DNA of 24,566 nucleotides from Botryllus schlosseri (Eukaryota; Chordata; Ascidiacea; Stolidobranchia; Styelidae), in the NCBI GenBank assembly GCA_000444245.1, contig ATSW01016232.1, positions 1-24,566 of the forward strand. The letters are read 5' to 3'. A program made the translations under genes and the position numbers. This document shows positions 1 through 8,178 of this stretch, piece by piece. Under the pieces are notes generated by a model that saw nothing but the letters and a program-made list of their open reading frames with translations, ran no database searches and had not been told where the DNA came from. The number at the start of each line of letters is the position of its first letter. Positions within the stretch are counted from its first letter, which is position 1.

Positions 1-25
1 ATTGCAAAAAGGTTGGTGACCCCTG
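1..25. mobile_element. Right end of a hAT-type non-autonomous element (cut by window edge)
   Basis: The first bases end in GGTTGGTGACCCCTG. Read on the other strand this is CAGGGGTCACCAACC, a typical hAT terminal inverted repeat of the CAGGGGTC-CCAA type. The other end lies outside the window, so length and target duplication cannot be seen. A similar left end (CAGGGGTCGCCAACTC) occurs at 21847. Confidence 0.5.
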
Positions 26-1123
26 AGTTACAATATAGCCAGAGATATTGCCGTTTCGCGCTCACTTAAAAACGCGACCTCGAGTCTTGTATCATAACAG
101 ATTTCACAAATGATAATGTCGAATGCGGAATCTCTTATTTATTGATGAAATTGGCGATGAATTAGCTCGGTTGTTGGAGTGACGACTGCCCGTCTTGCTA
201 ATCGTTACTCGGCCTCTAATACATTTCCCGATTGTCATGGTTTAATATTAGCGTAAATATAGTCACCTTCGCCTTCGCTATTAATTGTTCACATATCGCT
301 TCTGCGCATCTGGATTAATTCAAATTATGCGCCATGAGTTTTGATTCAACATAATATCGTTCGCTAAATCGATGTAGCATTTTTTCTGTGTTGAGATGGC
401 AAAGAGTAAAGACCAATGTGCGCGAAAGTGCGATGCAATCGTTTATGTCAGTAGCCCGTCTCAGGCCCTGGCTTAGGCTCAGGCTCATAATCGAAAAAGC
501 ATTCCTTAATTGGATTACGATGCAAAATAGACAAATACGAATTATCCAGGTCTATATCGTCTCGTTATTACCACGTTACATCGAACATTTACAGAACCTT
601 AATACATATCTAATCGCTGAAATACCTAATTTTTCGCGCCTCCGATGCGTCTATGATTGTTTTTATTCTTGGCTGACTGTGTGAAAGCAGGACAAGAGAT
701 ACCACAGCACTAAAAGGCAGGCAGTCGTTACTCACACAACTGAGTTGTATCAAATTCATTCATGTGTCAAACAGATTTCACATTGGGCATTTGATTAAAA
801 CATGGCAAGATATCAAGCCTAGTCGCCAGTTTATTTGTAACCCGAATTGGCGAGATCTCCCGCTGTCTTGTAACATGACACCCAAGTACTCTCGTTATCG
901 CAGACGAGAGAAGAATCGGCGTATCGCAGACGAGAGAAGAATCGGAGAGAAAGGGTATATTGGCATTGATCGTTCAGTGAAAACACTCGCCTTGCAGCAA
1001 TTACGAATGCGCGATTATGGCATGAAATATTACCTCTAGATTCGGGACTCGAAATGGGGGGATATTCTAGTTTGGAAAGGGGGGTGTTTGAACACCCGAA
1101 ACACCCCCATGGCTACGCCACTG
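26..1123. repeat. Repeat-derived, gene-free stretch ending in a transposon terminus
   Basis: No splice-bounded coding exon is visible. Part of it (around 240-270, with TTTAATATTAGCGTAAAT) resembles the dispersed family seen near 6150, 20985 and 24090. A 24-bp unit, TATCGCAGACGAGAGAAGAA followed by TCGG, is duplicated in tandem at about 896-945. The stretch ends at 1123 in CCATGGCTACGCCACTG. Its reverse complement, starting CAGTGGCGTAGCC, is a terminus common among invertebrate non-autonomous DNA transposons. The matching left end was not found, so the extent of that element is unknown. Confidence 0.35.
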
Positions 1124-1590
1124 ACAGTGCTAGATGACAGCATCAAAATATACCATACTAAATCCTGTCATCCAGTGCATGCCTGTGCAATGTGCATGCC
1201 TCCTCTTTACATTGCCTAGGCCAAGGTGGGTGTCTGATTCCATAGACTACTCCAAGTCGCTTCGACATCTTCCTGTCTTTTCATTCTATCGCATTTTTGT
1301 GATGTATTAAACTGATAAAAATTGCTAATAAACCAATGATGAAGATCTAACTCCATATGGAACACAGTCAAAATCGACAAAGACCAATAGCGACTTTGCC
1401 TTTAAATACTGCTGCTGACGGACCATATCAAAATCGTCAAAGGCATCTGGGCGTGACAGTCACGTGATTTACCGAGTGTCCACATCACCTTTGAGTACAT
1501 GCTGGTACAATAAGTAACTGAATGGTTGCTCTCAAAAGTGACACCGGCGTACCGCGAACAATCCGAACATACACAAGATACAGTAATTTA
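1124..1590. other. Gene-free stretch, nothing recognised
   Basis: No credible splice-bounded exon, RNA gene or clear repeat is visible here. If the receptor gene's first exons were within the window they would have to lie in this stretch or nearby. I found no phase-0 donor preceded by an Ig-like open frame. Confidence 0.4.
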
Positions 1591-1751
1591 ATCAACACCA
1601 TTTACTTGATGACTTGAAATTGACTCGTGAATTTTGCTCCGAGTCACGAGTCAATCCACATTTCTGAATCGCCAAGTCAAGTCATTTTTGCAAAGTGACT
1701 TGAGTCGAGCCAAGTCATACGGAAAAGTTCACTCAAGTCATCCCAACACTG
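1591..1751. mobile_element. ACTCGAGTC-rich non-autonomous DNA element (copy 1)
   Basis: The segment is dense in variants of the palindrome GACTCGAGTC and of AAGTCA, and ends at 1751 in AGTCATCCCAACACTG. The opposite-orientation terminus, CAGTGTTGGGA, is at 8179, and a compact copy with both ends is at 4338-4417. Repeated palindromic subterminal motifs plus a CAGTGTTGGG terminus suggest a short non-autonomous DNA transposon family. The left boundary here is uncertain. Confidence 0.45.
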
Positions 1752-2029
1752 CCTTCGACCCCTAAATTAAAACTACTAGTTATGACTACAGACTTGTATA
1801 CGTTTTGGACCTTCATTTGCTAATTCAACCTGAAGTAGATTTGACATGTCTTGAAAGTTGTTATTTATCTTGTGAGTAGAAATTCACGACGTTACTGCCA
1901 CCTGTCTTCAAACGACAACTATTGTGACTATATCTAATCGTATCACTGTAATGTATTTTAGATATATTCCTGTACTGTATGTATCATAATGTGAATTGAC
2001 GTGCAATCAAACATTTTTTGTTATTCAAG

Positions 2030-2159
2030 GACATTCCAGAAGATTACAAATTAAAGTCTGGAGACCATCGCAGGAATGTGTCGTGTGAGGTTATATCCAA
2101 GTACACTGTGGCAACAGGGAAGAAAGCAGAATCAGTCCCCACCGAAATAACAGTATTCT
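2030..2159 (+). CDS. Receptor exon A: F-G strands of first Ig domain
   Basis: The acceptor TTATTCAAG and the donor GTAAGT bound an open frame of 43 codons plus one base (phase 0 in, phase 1 out). It contains HRRNVSCEVI, a typical Ig F strand with its cysteine and an N-glycosylation sequon, and ends TEITVF, a G strand. The domain's A-E strands should be on an upstream exon ending in phase 0, which I did not find in the window. The next exon begins with the usual inter-domain PPE. Confidence 0.65.
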
Positions 2160-5100
2160 GTAAGTCTGTGTTCTCAGTTAATGAAATCGCTCAAATACTT
2201 ATCATATGCTCTTTTTTCCAGTCCCTCCAGAACAAGCGTCTTTATCGGAGAACTCGATCATCATGGAGTTGAATCAATCCATCAATTTGACTTTCCGTTA
2301 TCGAGCAAACCCCCGTCGTGCACGGAACACTCCCAGGGTTCGGAAATGGGTGTCTGGAAATTGTATGTCATTGCAAATATGATCAACAGTTTCGAAAAGA
2401 CTAATCAGAATTGTTTTTACAGTTACTGGTACTAGCCAAATTTTCAAGACTATACTCTACGAAGCAAATGAAATAAACCACCAGTTTTTCCTCGAAGCAT
2501 ACTTAGTGAGTTTTTCATTATTTAGCGCGATGGTTCGTAACCGGTGTTCCGCAGAATACTAGGGGTTCCATGAGCCACTCCCAGGGGTTCCGTGGAGGTC
2601 AAAACAAACACTTAACTCGTGCATAATTATGATTTGTGATGATGCGCCGTGTTAGCCATCATTGGTTGCTGTAAATCAGGCCCGATCAGCCGCCGAATTG
2701 TGACTGTTGCGGTGGGAAGTCGTTCGGGGTTTGAAATCTGAACTGCCAACTGCCGAAATGCCGAATCTATCTCAAATATTCATAACCCTAATGTTCCGCG
2801 GAACACCCGTTAGAAAGCACTGGTTCAATGTCCTGATTTTGGTCCATGTCATGGCATTAAAGTACAGTAGTGCGTAGCAAACAACAGCTGCTTTTCTTTC
2901 CAAAGAAACCTAGCAATCAAAATCCAGTTGATTGTTTTTAACAAGACTTATGGCCATGTTAGTAAGCCATGCATGACTTCATCTTGCACTCAAAAACTTC
3001 AGTACAGCGATGTATAAAAAACAACAGAAATGAATGAAATCTCCAATATTTGCTTTTGAATTGCATACATTTGTTTGGGTTGATTCTAGTTCATTTTGAT
3101 TGAAGCTAACCTGTTCCCAAGGTCAAAAATGTTGAGAACCACCAAAGTAGAGGCATCGGAGACAATCTCAATTGATTTGGAATTTTTAATACGTAATATA
3201 TCTTTGCAGACTTCGGATGAGCAGTATGGAACATACGAGATATGCGGGATAACGGAAATTCCACTGGGTCAGGACTGCTCAAGACTAGCCTTCGCTGCCT
3301 CCAAGTCTACCAAAACTCCAGGAATATTTCTCAACTCCGTAGTGAAATCGGGAAGCCCTCTCGGTATTATACTCGGGTTGATTGGTGGCGTAGTGGTTTT
3401 GATTATGAGTTTTTTGGCGGTTTATTTAAAATGTCGGAAAACAGCTTCGGCTGCCGTGGAACCGGTGTACGCGGTTGTGAATAAAAGTGAGTAACAAATG
3501 ATGATTTTTGTTCAGTTTTTGTAAACTTATACGTTATCATTTAGATCGCTTGGGTGCTATGAAATTTAATGCTATATATGCTGGAGTTGATAGAGGTTAG
3601 TTCTTTTTAGAGAGAGTTTAGTGCTTTTTTTATGCTGCAGTATATTTTTTCAGGCCGATCTCGCAGATCTTCTTTGAATTCGGAGGGACAAAATCGTAAG
3701 TTTATATTGAAATGATACATTGTGTCAGGCCATACCATTCTTAACAGTTACTGTCGCGAAATTCTTAACACGTGTAGCATGAATTGTCCAGTTTTTCTAT
3801 CCCAATCAATAGGATCGTCACAAAATATAATCGCGAGTCCGTGTTGAAGGGAGGCTTGCGAGGCTCCTCAGCACTGAAAGTAAATATATAAACGTGAATT
3901 ATAGTTTCAATACTAATTTTCACTGTTGAAGCCGTGAAACATTGACTGGCCGTATCGTAGCATACAAAACACGTAGTACAAACTACAAAGCTACGAACGT
4001 TACTGGAAATGGCTTATTTCTGAAGTCATGATCCTCTCACAACATTGTCATCAAGTGGAATGAAATCGGAATGGTCGAAAAAATATGAAAGTATCTCTAA
4101 TGTGATGGATAATGGGCATTATATTCTTTGCGGTGGCATAAAAGGTACATATTTGATCTATGACATGTTACGTTGACATCATATTAAGAGATACTCTCTA
4201 CTCAAAGCATATTACATGATTCAGAATCGAATCACTCAGTACTCGATTTTTCCCAGCCCTGGCTGTAACCAAGTCACAAAGTTCAATCATACTTCTATAA
4301 TTTTGAGTCGTGTCAATTTCAACTCGCCACCAAGTCATAGTGTTGCGACTCGAGTCCGAATCCAAGTAGCTTCACTGTTCGTTATCGAGCTCAAGTAGAA
4401 CTCGAGTCTCAACACTACGGCTCGGACTTCAGTCGATGGTGAATTGAAGATGGCTCGACTTCACTCGAGTCAAAACTATAAAAGGATGAATGAGCTGTGT
4501 CTCGGAGCCTTGTTTGCTTGGGTAGAATCCTGGGCATGCTTGCGTGGAATGTCATGTCTCTTTCATATGTTTTTTACCTTTAGAAGGCCCCTTGAACGAC
4601 TGAATACTGGCAGCGCCCCAGTAGTATCATCGGCACATTATAGTACACTGTGACTCTTTCCGATAAGACCAATGTATAGTAGAATGCATTTTCGTATGAA
4701 TTTGAATATGGATCATCTTGTGATATTAAAAATTTCGCACCTCTATGATAAGAATATGAGTTCTACCGATATCATATCATATTTCATGCTATAATTTATT
4801 GCAAGCTTTTACTCTTCTCTGGTTTCCACCCTGAACTATGAACTTCAGTTTCCGAATTTGTTGAAAATATGCAACTCTACAGTATACATTGGCGCCGAGT
4901 AAGCGCGAAACTGACGTACATCCCGGCTAAAACTATTTTTGATGATAACACGCAAAATACTCGCGTACCAAGCATAAAATGGCCGAGATTTTAGGCTTAT
5001 ATTTTATGGTAACCCGGGCATGGTATGGTATGAGACGGAATTTTGGTATGGAGATATGCATCAAGTACGGTATGGTATGGAATGTGTTTTCCATACTTTG

Positions 5101-8035
5101 GCAGTTTTGCCAGAACCATGATAATGATCCTACTTCAATTGGTCAAATCAATTGCATACCTGAGAAAATCGTTGACTAATAGGTCTCTGTATTCATATTT
5201 GAAATTCCGACTCATACTAAATGTCGCCATCTATAGACAGGCTAACACTTTCATGGGGTGAACAGAAAATTTTGAATTTTTTATTTATTCATTTTTATAT
5301 TATAAATAGAAACTTTCTTCTCCTGTAGCAACACGGCTACTGGCTGGAATTAAAACAAATTTGGTGTGTAGGCCTAAGTTAGGTAACCTAACAATTTTAT
5401 CAAGTTGAGAAAAAAAGTCATTTTTGAACACCCCTAATTGTACACAGGACATTTGCCTGGTCTATGAATGAGCGGCTGTTTGAATTGCCACATTTTCTTT
5501 GTAACAGAAGATTCAATTGCATAATCTGGATATCCATTTTCGATCCAAATGAATTTGATTTTATCAATTTCCGCAATGAGTCGAACATCAGGACAGATCA
5601 TTAGCGCACGGTTAACTAGTGACGAAATCTAATTTAATTTGCGTTGTTTGGGACAAAATGAGTCTTAACAAATGTAGTGAATGTAGACCAGGCAAACGCT
5701 CAACAGGCGCCTACTTTTATTTTTACATGGGGTGGCCAGATGAAAAAAGTGAGAGGTTTGAATAAAAAGGGAGGGGTTTACAATTGTTTCAACTTTACCA
5801 AGTTAGCATCAATTTATTACAGTTAACTACATGCGTAAATGCTCATAATAAACGGATAGGACAAGCTTCATCGTGTTTTAAGTGCGCGTAAGCTTGCCAG
5901 CGAGTCCAGCGGTTAATTAACGATTGCTCGATCTCGCTTCAATATCAACTATTCACTATTCGCCAACACGAGAACACGCTCGCGAACAATTGGATACGCA
6001 ACCTCGTTGACGACGAACTATTTCACGAATTAATATGATTGAAATCTGCTGTGGAATCTGTTCTGTAATGGCACCGATTTCAGGTGATCCAGGCATGTCG
6101 TATCTTTTGATAACTCGGCCTTAACACACATCTTCTGATTATTTAGTATGAGCGCTAATCAATTACGTCGGTTCGAGTCTGTTTGTGGCCGATTGCGCGG
6201 ATTCAAAGTCATTCAATTTCACGCTGCCAGTATGACATGACAATCGCATTAGTGGAGATAGCAGGCAAATCAGGTGAGGCCTGTACCAGGCCTGTCTCAG
6301 ACCATAGTGTCCTATATGGTGTCGACACAGGCAAATCTCACGCCTCACGGCCTCAGTGAAATTGATTCACGTCACAATTTCCATTTGGCTACAGGCGATT
6401 TGACGGTCATTTTGACCGGCTTGCCGAGCATTATATTTGGTAAAATGGCTATCAATCGAAAGCTGACTCTGCACTGATTACGTCAATATAAATTTTACTC
6501 CGCTCGTGGCCCTGGAACTCCCACAATCAGCCTCAAATTTTTCATTGTTATGGAGATTGGCATTGGGACGCAACAATGCTGTCTGACTCCTTTTCTCTTG
6601 AGCTACTCTCTCGTTTCGCCAGACAGCATTGCTGCATATTATGGTCTTGAAAAGTTTGATCAGTCCTAATTTCAAGACCAAATAATCTTGACAATTTAAT
6701 ATGGTCTTATAAAGCTGAATCAGTCTTAATTTCAAGATCGAATAATCTTGACAATTCAATGTGGTCTTGAAAAGTTTGATCAGTCCAAATTTCAAGACCA
6801 AATAATCTTGACAATTTAATATGGTCTTGAAAAGCTGAATCAGTCTCGATTGTAAGACCCCACTTCATCAGTAATACTAAATTTGCTGAAAATGAGGCCA
6901 AATCTTCTCAATGTCTTAAATTTGAGACCAAAATTGCCAATTATTATTTGTAGTGTATATCGCTGCACTCATTTAGCAAGGACTGGATTATTCAGGGCCT
7001 GGACATATCAATATGGAAGATGTCGGCGAACATGTGTCCATTTTGGGCCAAGGTTTCTTCGCCGACGATGTTTCTGCGAGTGTAGACGCGAAGTCGCATG
7101 TTGGACAACACGTTCTCTCATAATTGTGAATTAGGCTATAGCTAGACTCAATTCTGTAAATTGAGCGTTTTCAAATTTTCAGGAAGGGGTAACAATACTA
7201 AAAGCAAGTAATCAAGGCACAATAAATCGCGCGAAGCGCTAAGAAAAATAGCAAGTCCAATAAATGGTCATATTTTTGGATATTATAAACAATTTCTAGA
7301 ATTTCCTCCCGCGGGTCATGGGTTGGCTGCCCCTGGTCTAGATTTTGGCAGTGTCTGGGCCATTGCACGTCAAGCTTATAATCGCCGAAGCCGTTTCAGC
7401 TAGTGAGGAATACTGTTGTTGGGCACAGGCAAATACATTATTTTGAAACAACTACAATAATTTCATACTGAAATCAGTTTCAGCATATCAAAATGCTTCA
7501 TATACGTCGAGTTCTTCCGAAATCACAAATCAGATCGCCCACTGTGATTTGATATGAACTGAACTGAATTTTCACTGTTATCTGTTTCTCATTCACAATT
7601 TCATTCAATTTCCAAGAGTTTGCGAATTCAGTAACTCTAATTCTAATCTAATTTAGTAAAAACTGTGTAGCTTCAATTCTAATTCTACTCTAATCAGGAA
7701 AAAGCAGTGCAGCTCTAATTCTAATCTAATTTGCAAAAAATCGTGTACCTTCCCGAATATTATCAAGTATGCTGATCGTGCTATTTGATATTATAAGCCG
7801 TCCAACCAATAAACTTGAGTGGGTGTTAATAATTGATGTATTTCAGCTTCTCCAGAGCAGTCCGAAAGCAGCAATGATGACGGCGTGGCCTATGCTATCG
7901 TGGATGTTAATAACATACCCAGAGGTTAGCGATCACATGGTCAGTGGTTATTTGCATTCTTCATTATACAATAAAATTGTTCAGAGGGATCTAGAAGACA
8001 GTCAGTGGAAGATCAGAGTGATGAAAATGATATCC
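2030..8035 (+). CDS. Immunoglobulin-superfamily transmembrane receptor with tyrosine-motif tail (3' part of gene, eight exons)
   Basis: Joined exons are 2030-2159, 2222-2362, 2423-2505, 3210-3486, 3545-3595, 3654-3695, 7847-7924 and 7985-8035. Junction phases agree throughout: 1, 1, 0, 1, 1, 1, 1. Every intron is GT-AG, and five are only 58-62 bp. The predicted product has the end of a first Ig domain, a second Ig domain, one membrane segment and a cytoplasmic tail with tyrosines in PVYAVV, AIYAGV and VAYAIV. Such YxxV motifs, when phosphorylated, recruit SH2-domain phosphatases or adaptors in vertebrate ITIM/ITSM receptors; a similar role here is inference. The signal peptide and start of the first Ig domain are missing upstream. 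Exons 7-8 lie 4.15 kb beyond exon 6 and could belong to a neighbouring paralogue. The family is clear, but no specific orthologue was recognised. Confidence 0.72.
2222..2362 (+). CDS. Receptor exon B: first half of second Ig domain
   Basis: The acceptor CTTTTTTCCAG follows a 62-bp intron, and the donor is GTATGT. The exon is phase 1 to phase 1. It encodes the A-C strands: PPEQ linker, then NQSINLTFRYRANP with two N-glycosylation sequons, then VRKW, matching the C-strand tryptophan. The B-strand position normally held by cysteine appears to be phenylalanine (LTF), so the usual B-F disulfide may be absent. Confidence 0.65.
2423..2505 (+). CDS. Receptor exon C: middle strands of second Ig domain
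   Basis: The acceptor TTGTTTTTACAG follows a 60-bp intron; the donor is GTGAGT. It enters in phase 1 and leaves in phase 0 after 27 codons. The peptide (TGTSQIFKTILYEANEINHQ and a further seven residues) suits C'-E strands. The phase-0 exit matches the phase-0 entry of the next exon, and the first Ig domain also enters its F strand across a phase-0 junction. Confidence 0.6.
2506..3209. other. Intron of the receptor gene with hAT insertion
   Basis: This is a 704-bp GT-AG intron splitting the second Ig domain before its F strand. Its length over the 58-62 bp neighbours is partly explained by the degenerate hAT element at 2528-2822. The remainder (2823-3209) shows no recognisable feature. Confidence 0.55.
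2528..2822. mobile_element. Degenerate non-autonomous hAT-like element
   Basis: The left terminus reads CGATGGTTCGTAACCGGTGT and the right, reversed, CAGTGCTTTCTAACGGGTGT. They share 14 of 20 positions, and the following TTCCGC is also common to both. The interior has a further GGGGTTCC(A/G)TG motif. Flanking 8-mers (ATTTAGCG and GTTCAATG) do not match, so the insertion is old or the boundary slightly off. No coding capacity. Confidence 0.5.
3210..3486 (+). CDS. Receptor exon D: end of second Ig domain, membrane segment, first tyrosine motif
   Basis: The acceptor ATATCTTTGCAG and donor GTGAGT bound 92 codons plus one base (phase 0 to phase 1). Residues 2-13 (SDEQYGTYEICG) are an Ig F strand; the spacing is Y-x-x-C rather than the usual Y-x-C. 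A second cysteine follows at residue 23. Residues 51-73 (about 3360-3428) form a hydrophobic helix rich in Gly, Ile, Leu and Val, followed by the stop-transfer KCRK. The cytoplasmic part ends with EPVYAVVNK, a YxxV motif at tyrosine 87. This exon alone identifies a single-pass type I receptor. Confidence 0.75.
3545..3595 (+). CDS. Receptor exon E: second cytoplasmic tyrosine motif
   Basis: A 51-bp phase 1-1 exon after a 58-bp intron. It encodes NRLGAMKFNAIYAGVDR plus the first base of the next codon. The motif AIYAGVD parallels VYAVVN in the previous exon and AYAIVD in 7847-7924. Symmetrical phase lets such an exon be duplicated or skipped without changing frame. Confidence 0.6.
3654..3695 (+). 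CDS. Receptor exon F: SRRSS cytoplasmic exon
   Basis: A 42-bp phase 1-1 exon after another 58-bp intron (acceptor TATTTTTTCAG, donor GTAAGT). It encodes GRSRRSSLNSEGQN. RRSS fits the basophilic kinase pattern R-R-x-S. It is similar in content and order to exon 7985-8035 (EGSRRQSVEDQ), so the two tyrosine/SRR exon pairs look like duplicates. Confidence 0.55.
4338..4417. mobile_element. Compact ACTCGAGTC-type inverted-repeat element (copy 2)
   Basis: An 80-bp segment begins TAGTGTTGCGACTCGAGT and ends ACTCGAGTCTCAACACTA, near-perfect inverted repeats. Further GACTCGAGTC-like palindromes lie just outside (4450-4475). It belongs with 1591-1751 and 8179-8300. No target duplication is evident. Confidence 0.5.
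5013..5095. repeat. TATGG-rich low-complexity patch
   Basis: Repeated GGTATGGTATGG runs interrupted by unrelated bases (GCATGGTATGGTATGAGACG, TACGGTATGGTATGG). It is a decayed pentamer microsatellite or the interior of an unidentified repeat. No coding signal. Confidence 0.45.
5452..5696. mobile_element. Small inverted-repeat element (MITE-like)
   Basis: The left end TTTGCCTGGTCTAT pairs with the right end GTAGACCAGGCAAA, 13 of 14 positions inverted, about 245 bp apart. The interior is AT-rich and non-coding. No clear target duplication is seen, so the superfamily is undetermined. Confidence 0.4.
5700..6480. repeat. Dispersed repeat family A, copy 1
   Basis: This resembles 20540-21141 in order: AAGTTAGCATCA / AAGGTAGCATCA, GCCAGCGAGTCCA / ACCAGCGAGTCCA, TATTCGCCAACACG in both, then TAGTATGAGCGCTAATCAAT / TAGTATTAGCGTTAATCAGA. 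The right-hand part also resembles 24060-24210 (CACATCTTCTGAT, then CATTCAATTTC / CATTCAGTTTC). It is a long (at least 700 bp), non-coding and highly diverged family, probably non-autonomous transposon sequence. Exact ends are uncertain. Confidence 0.5.
6570..6635. repeat. Hairpin-forming inverted repeat
   Basis: GCAACAATGCTGTCTG at 6570-6585 and CAGACAGCATTGCTGC at 6620-6635 are inverted with one mismatch, around a 34-base pyrimidine-rich loop. It directly precedes the 60-bp tandem array. The stem is too short and the loop too long for a confident microRNA precursor; a transposon end or structural part of the array is likelier. Confidence 0.5.
6641..6880. repeat. 60-bp tandem array, four copies, with 120-bp higher-order alternation
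   Basis: Units begin with (A/G)TGGTCTT at 6641, 6701, 6761 and 6821, exactly 60 bp apart. They continue with TTTCAAGA and AATAATCTTGACAATT. Units 1 and 3 carry AAAGTTTGATCAGTCC while 2 and 4 carry AAAGCTGAATCAGTCT, so the array is really two copies of a 120-bp dimer. Open frames across it are artefacts of the 3-divisible period. Confidence 0.85.
6985..7134. other. GC-rich segment open in several frames, possible coding remnant
   Basis: Composition changes abruptly here and two + strand frames remain open. One encodes MEDVGEHVSILGQGFFADDV and continues to a stop at about 7120. The other, continuing to 7134, encodes GRCRRTCVHFGPRFLRRRCF and then more Cys and Arg. The minus strand is also open in two frames. 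No clear splice signals or family match tell which, if any, is real. It may be a fragment of a gene or transposon, or a small secreted-peptide-like frame by chance. Confidence 0.2.
7135..7629. mobile_element. Gene-free stretch containing a hAT right end
   Basis: CCCGCGGGTCATGGGTTGGCTGCCCCTG ends at 7335, given here as position and key bases: a GGGTTGG...CCCCTG hAT terminus preceded by the GGTC/GCGG motif common in such elements. No matching left end was found. The remainder (7336-7629) shows no recognisable feature. Confidence 0.35.
7630..7745. repeat. AATTCTAATCTAAT tandem patch
   Basis: Three units of about 40 bp share (C)TCTAATTCTAATCTAATTT, then an A-rich run, then CTGTGTAG / CAGTGCAG / TCGTGTAC. 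A single related unit lies at 18785-18835 (TTCTAATTCTAAT with CTGTGTAG), so the motif is dispersed. Confidence 0.55.
7847..7924 (+). CDS. Receptor exon G: ITIM-like tyrosine motif
   Basis: The acceptor GATGTATTTCAG and donor GTTAGC bound a 78-bp phase 1-1 exon, compatible with 3654-3695 upstream. It encodes an acidic, serine-rich stretch (PSPEQSESSNDD) and then GVAYAIVDVNNIPR. VAYAIV fits the ITIM pattern (S/I/V/L)-x-Y-x-x-(I/V/L) exactly. The layout (tyrosine motif, D/N, short linker ending in Arg) parallels exon 3545-3595. Confidence 0.6.
7985..8035 (+). CDS. Receptor exon H: SRRQS cytoplasmic exon
   Basis: A 51-bp phase 1-1 exon after a 60-bp intron (acceptor AAAATTGTTCAG, donor GTGAGT). 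It encodes EGSRRQSVEDQSDENDI. RRQS fits R-R-x-S, as RRSS does in exon 3654-3695. The acidic C-terminal half is new. The tail must continue, because the exon leaves in phase 1 without a stop; the next phase-compatible candidate seen is 17186-17299. Confidence 0.55.
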
Positions 8036-8178
8036 GTGAGTATTTGGTCCTCAATTAAGCTTGCCAGGATTCTAATTAAATGTCTCGTTCACGAAACTGA
8101 GTTTCAATTTGTTCATTTCGCTGTTTATGTTTTTGTGCTGGGAATTGCACAACAGTTTCAAAAATCCTTGATAGTCGC

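Larger units (their letters stand above)
3696..7846. other. Long intron or intergenic stretch filled with repeats
   Basis: This 4.15 kb separates the two cytoplasmic exon pairs. It carries an ACTCGAGTC element (4338-4417), a TATGG-rich low-complexity patch (5013-5095), a small inverted-repeat element (5452-5696), a copy of a dispersed repeat family (about 5700-6480), a hairpin and 60-bp array (6570-6880), a short GC-rich multi-frame-open segment (about 6985-7134), a hAT right end at 7335 and an AATTCTAAT tandem patch (7630-7745). I found no further cytoplasmic exon pair, though very short exons could be missed. Confidence 0.5.

Noticed and set aside
388-684. 98-codon open frame on the + strand
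   Set aside because: Lies in repeat-like sequence, starts at a non-ATG codon, has no splice signals and no recognisable domain.
1800-1870. Possible missing upstream Ig exon ending at a GTGAGT donor
   Set aside because: The phase-0 frame is interrupted by stops close to the donor and no acceptor is nearby.
4568-4653. Possible alternative last exon after TTTTTTACCTTTAG
   Set aside because: The open frame requires phase 2 entry, but the preceding receptor exon leaves in phase 1.
6120-6185. tRNA-like promoter box (GGTTCGAGTCT) suggesting a SINE
   Set aside because: No convincing A box at the right distance, and related copies at 20985 and 24090 lack the box.
6641-6880. CRISPR-like array
   Set aside because: Units are contiguous 60-bp tandem repeats without unique spacers, in a eukaryotic context.
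6478-6901. Overlapping minus-strand frames with repeated peptide blocks
   Set aside because: Produced by the 60-bp tandem array, whose unit is divisible by three.
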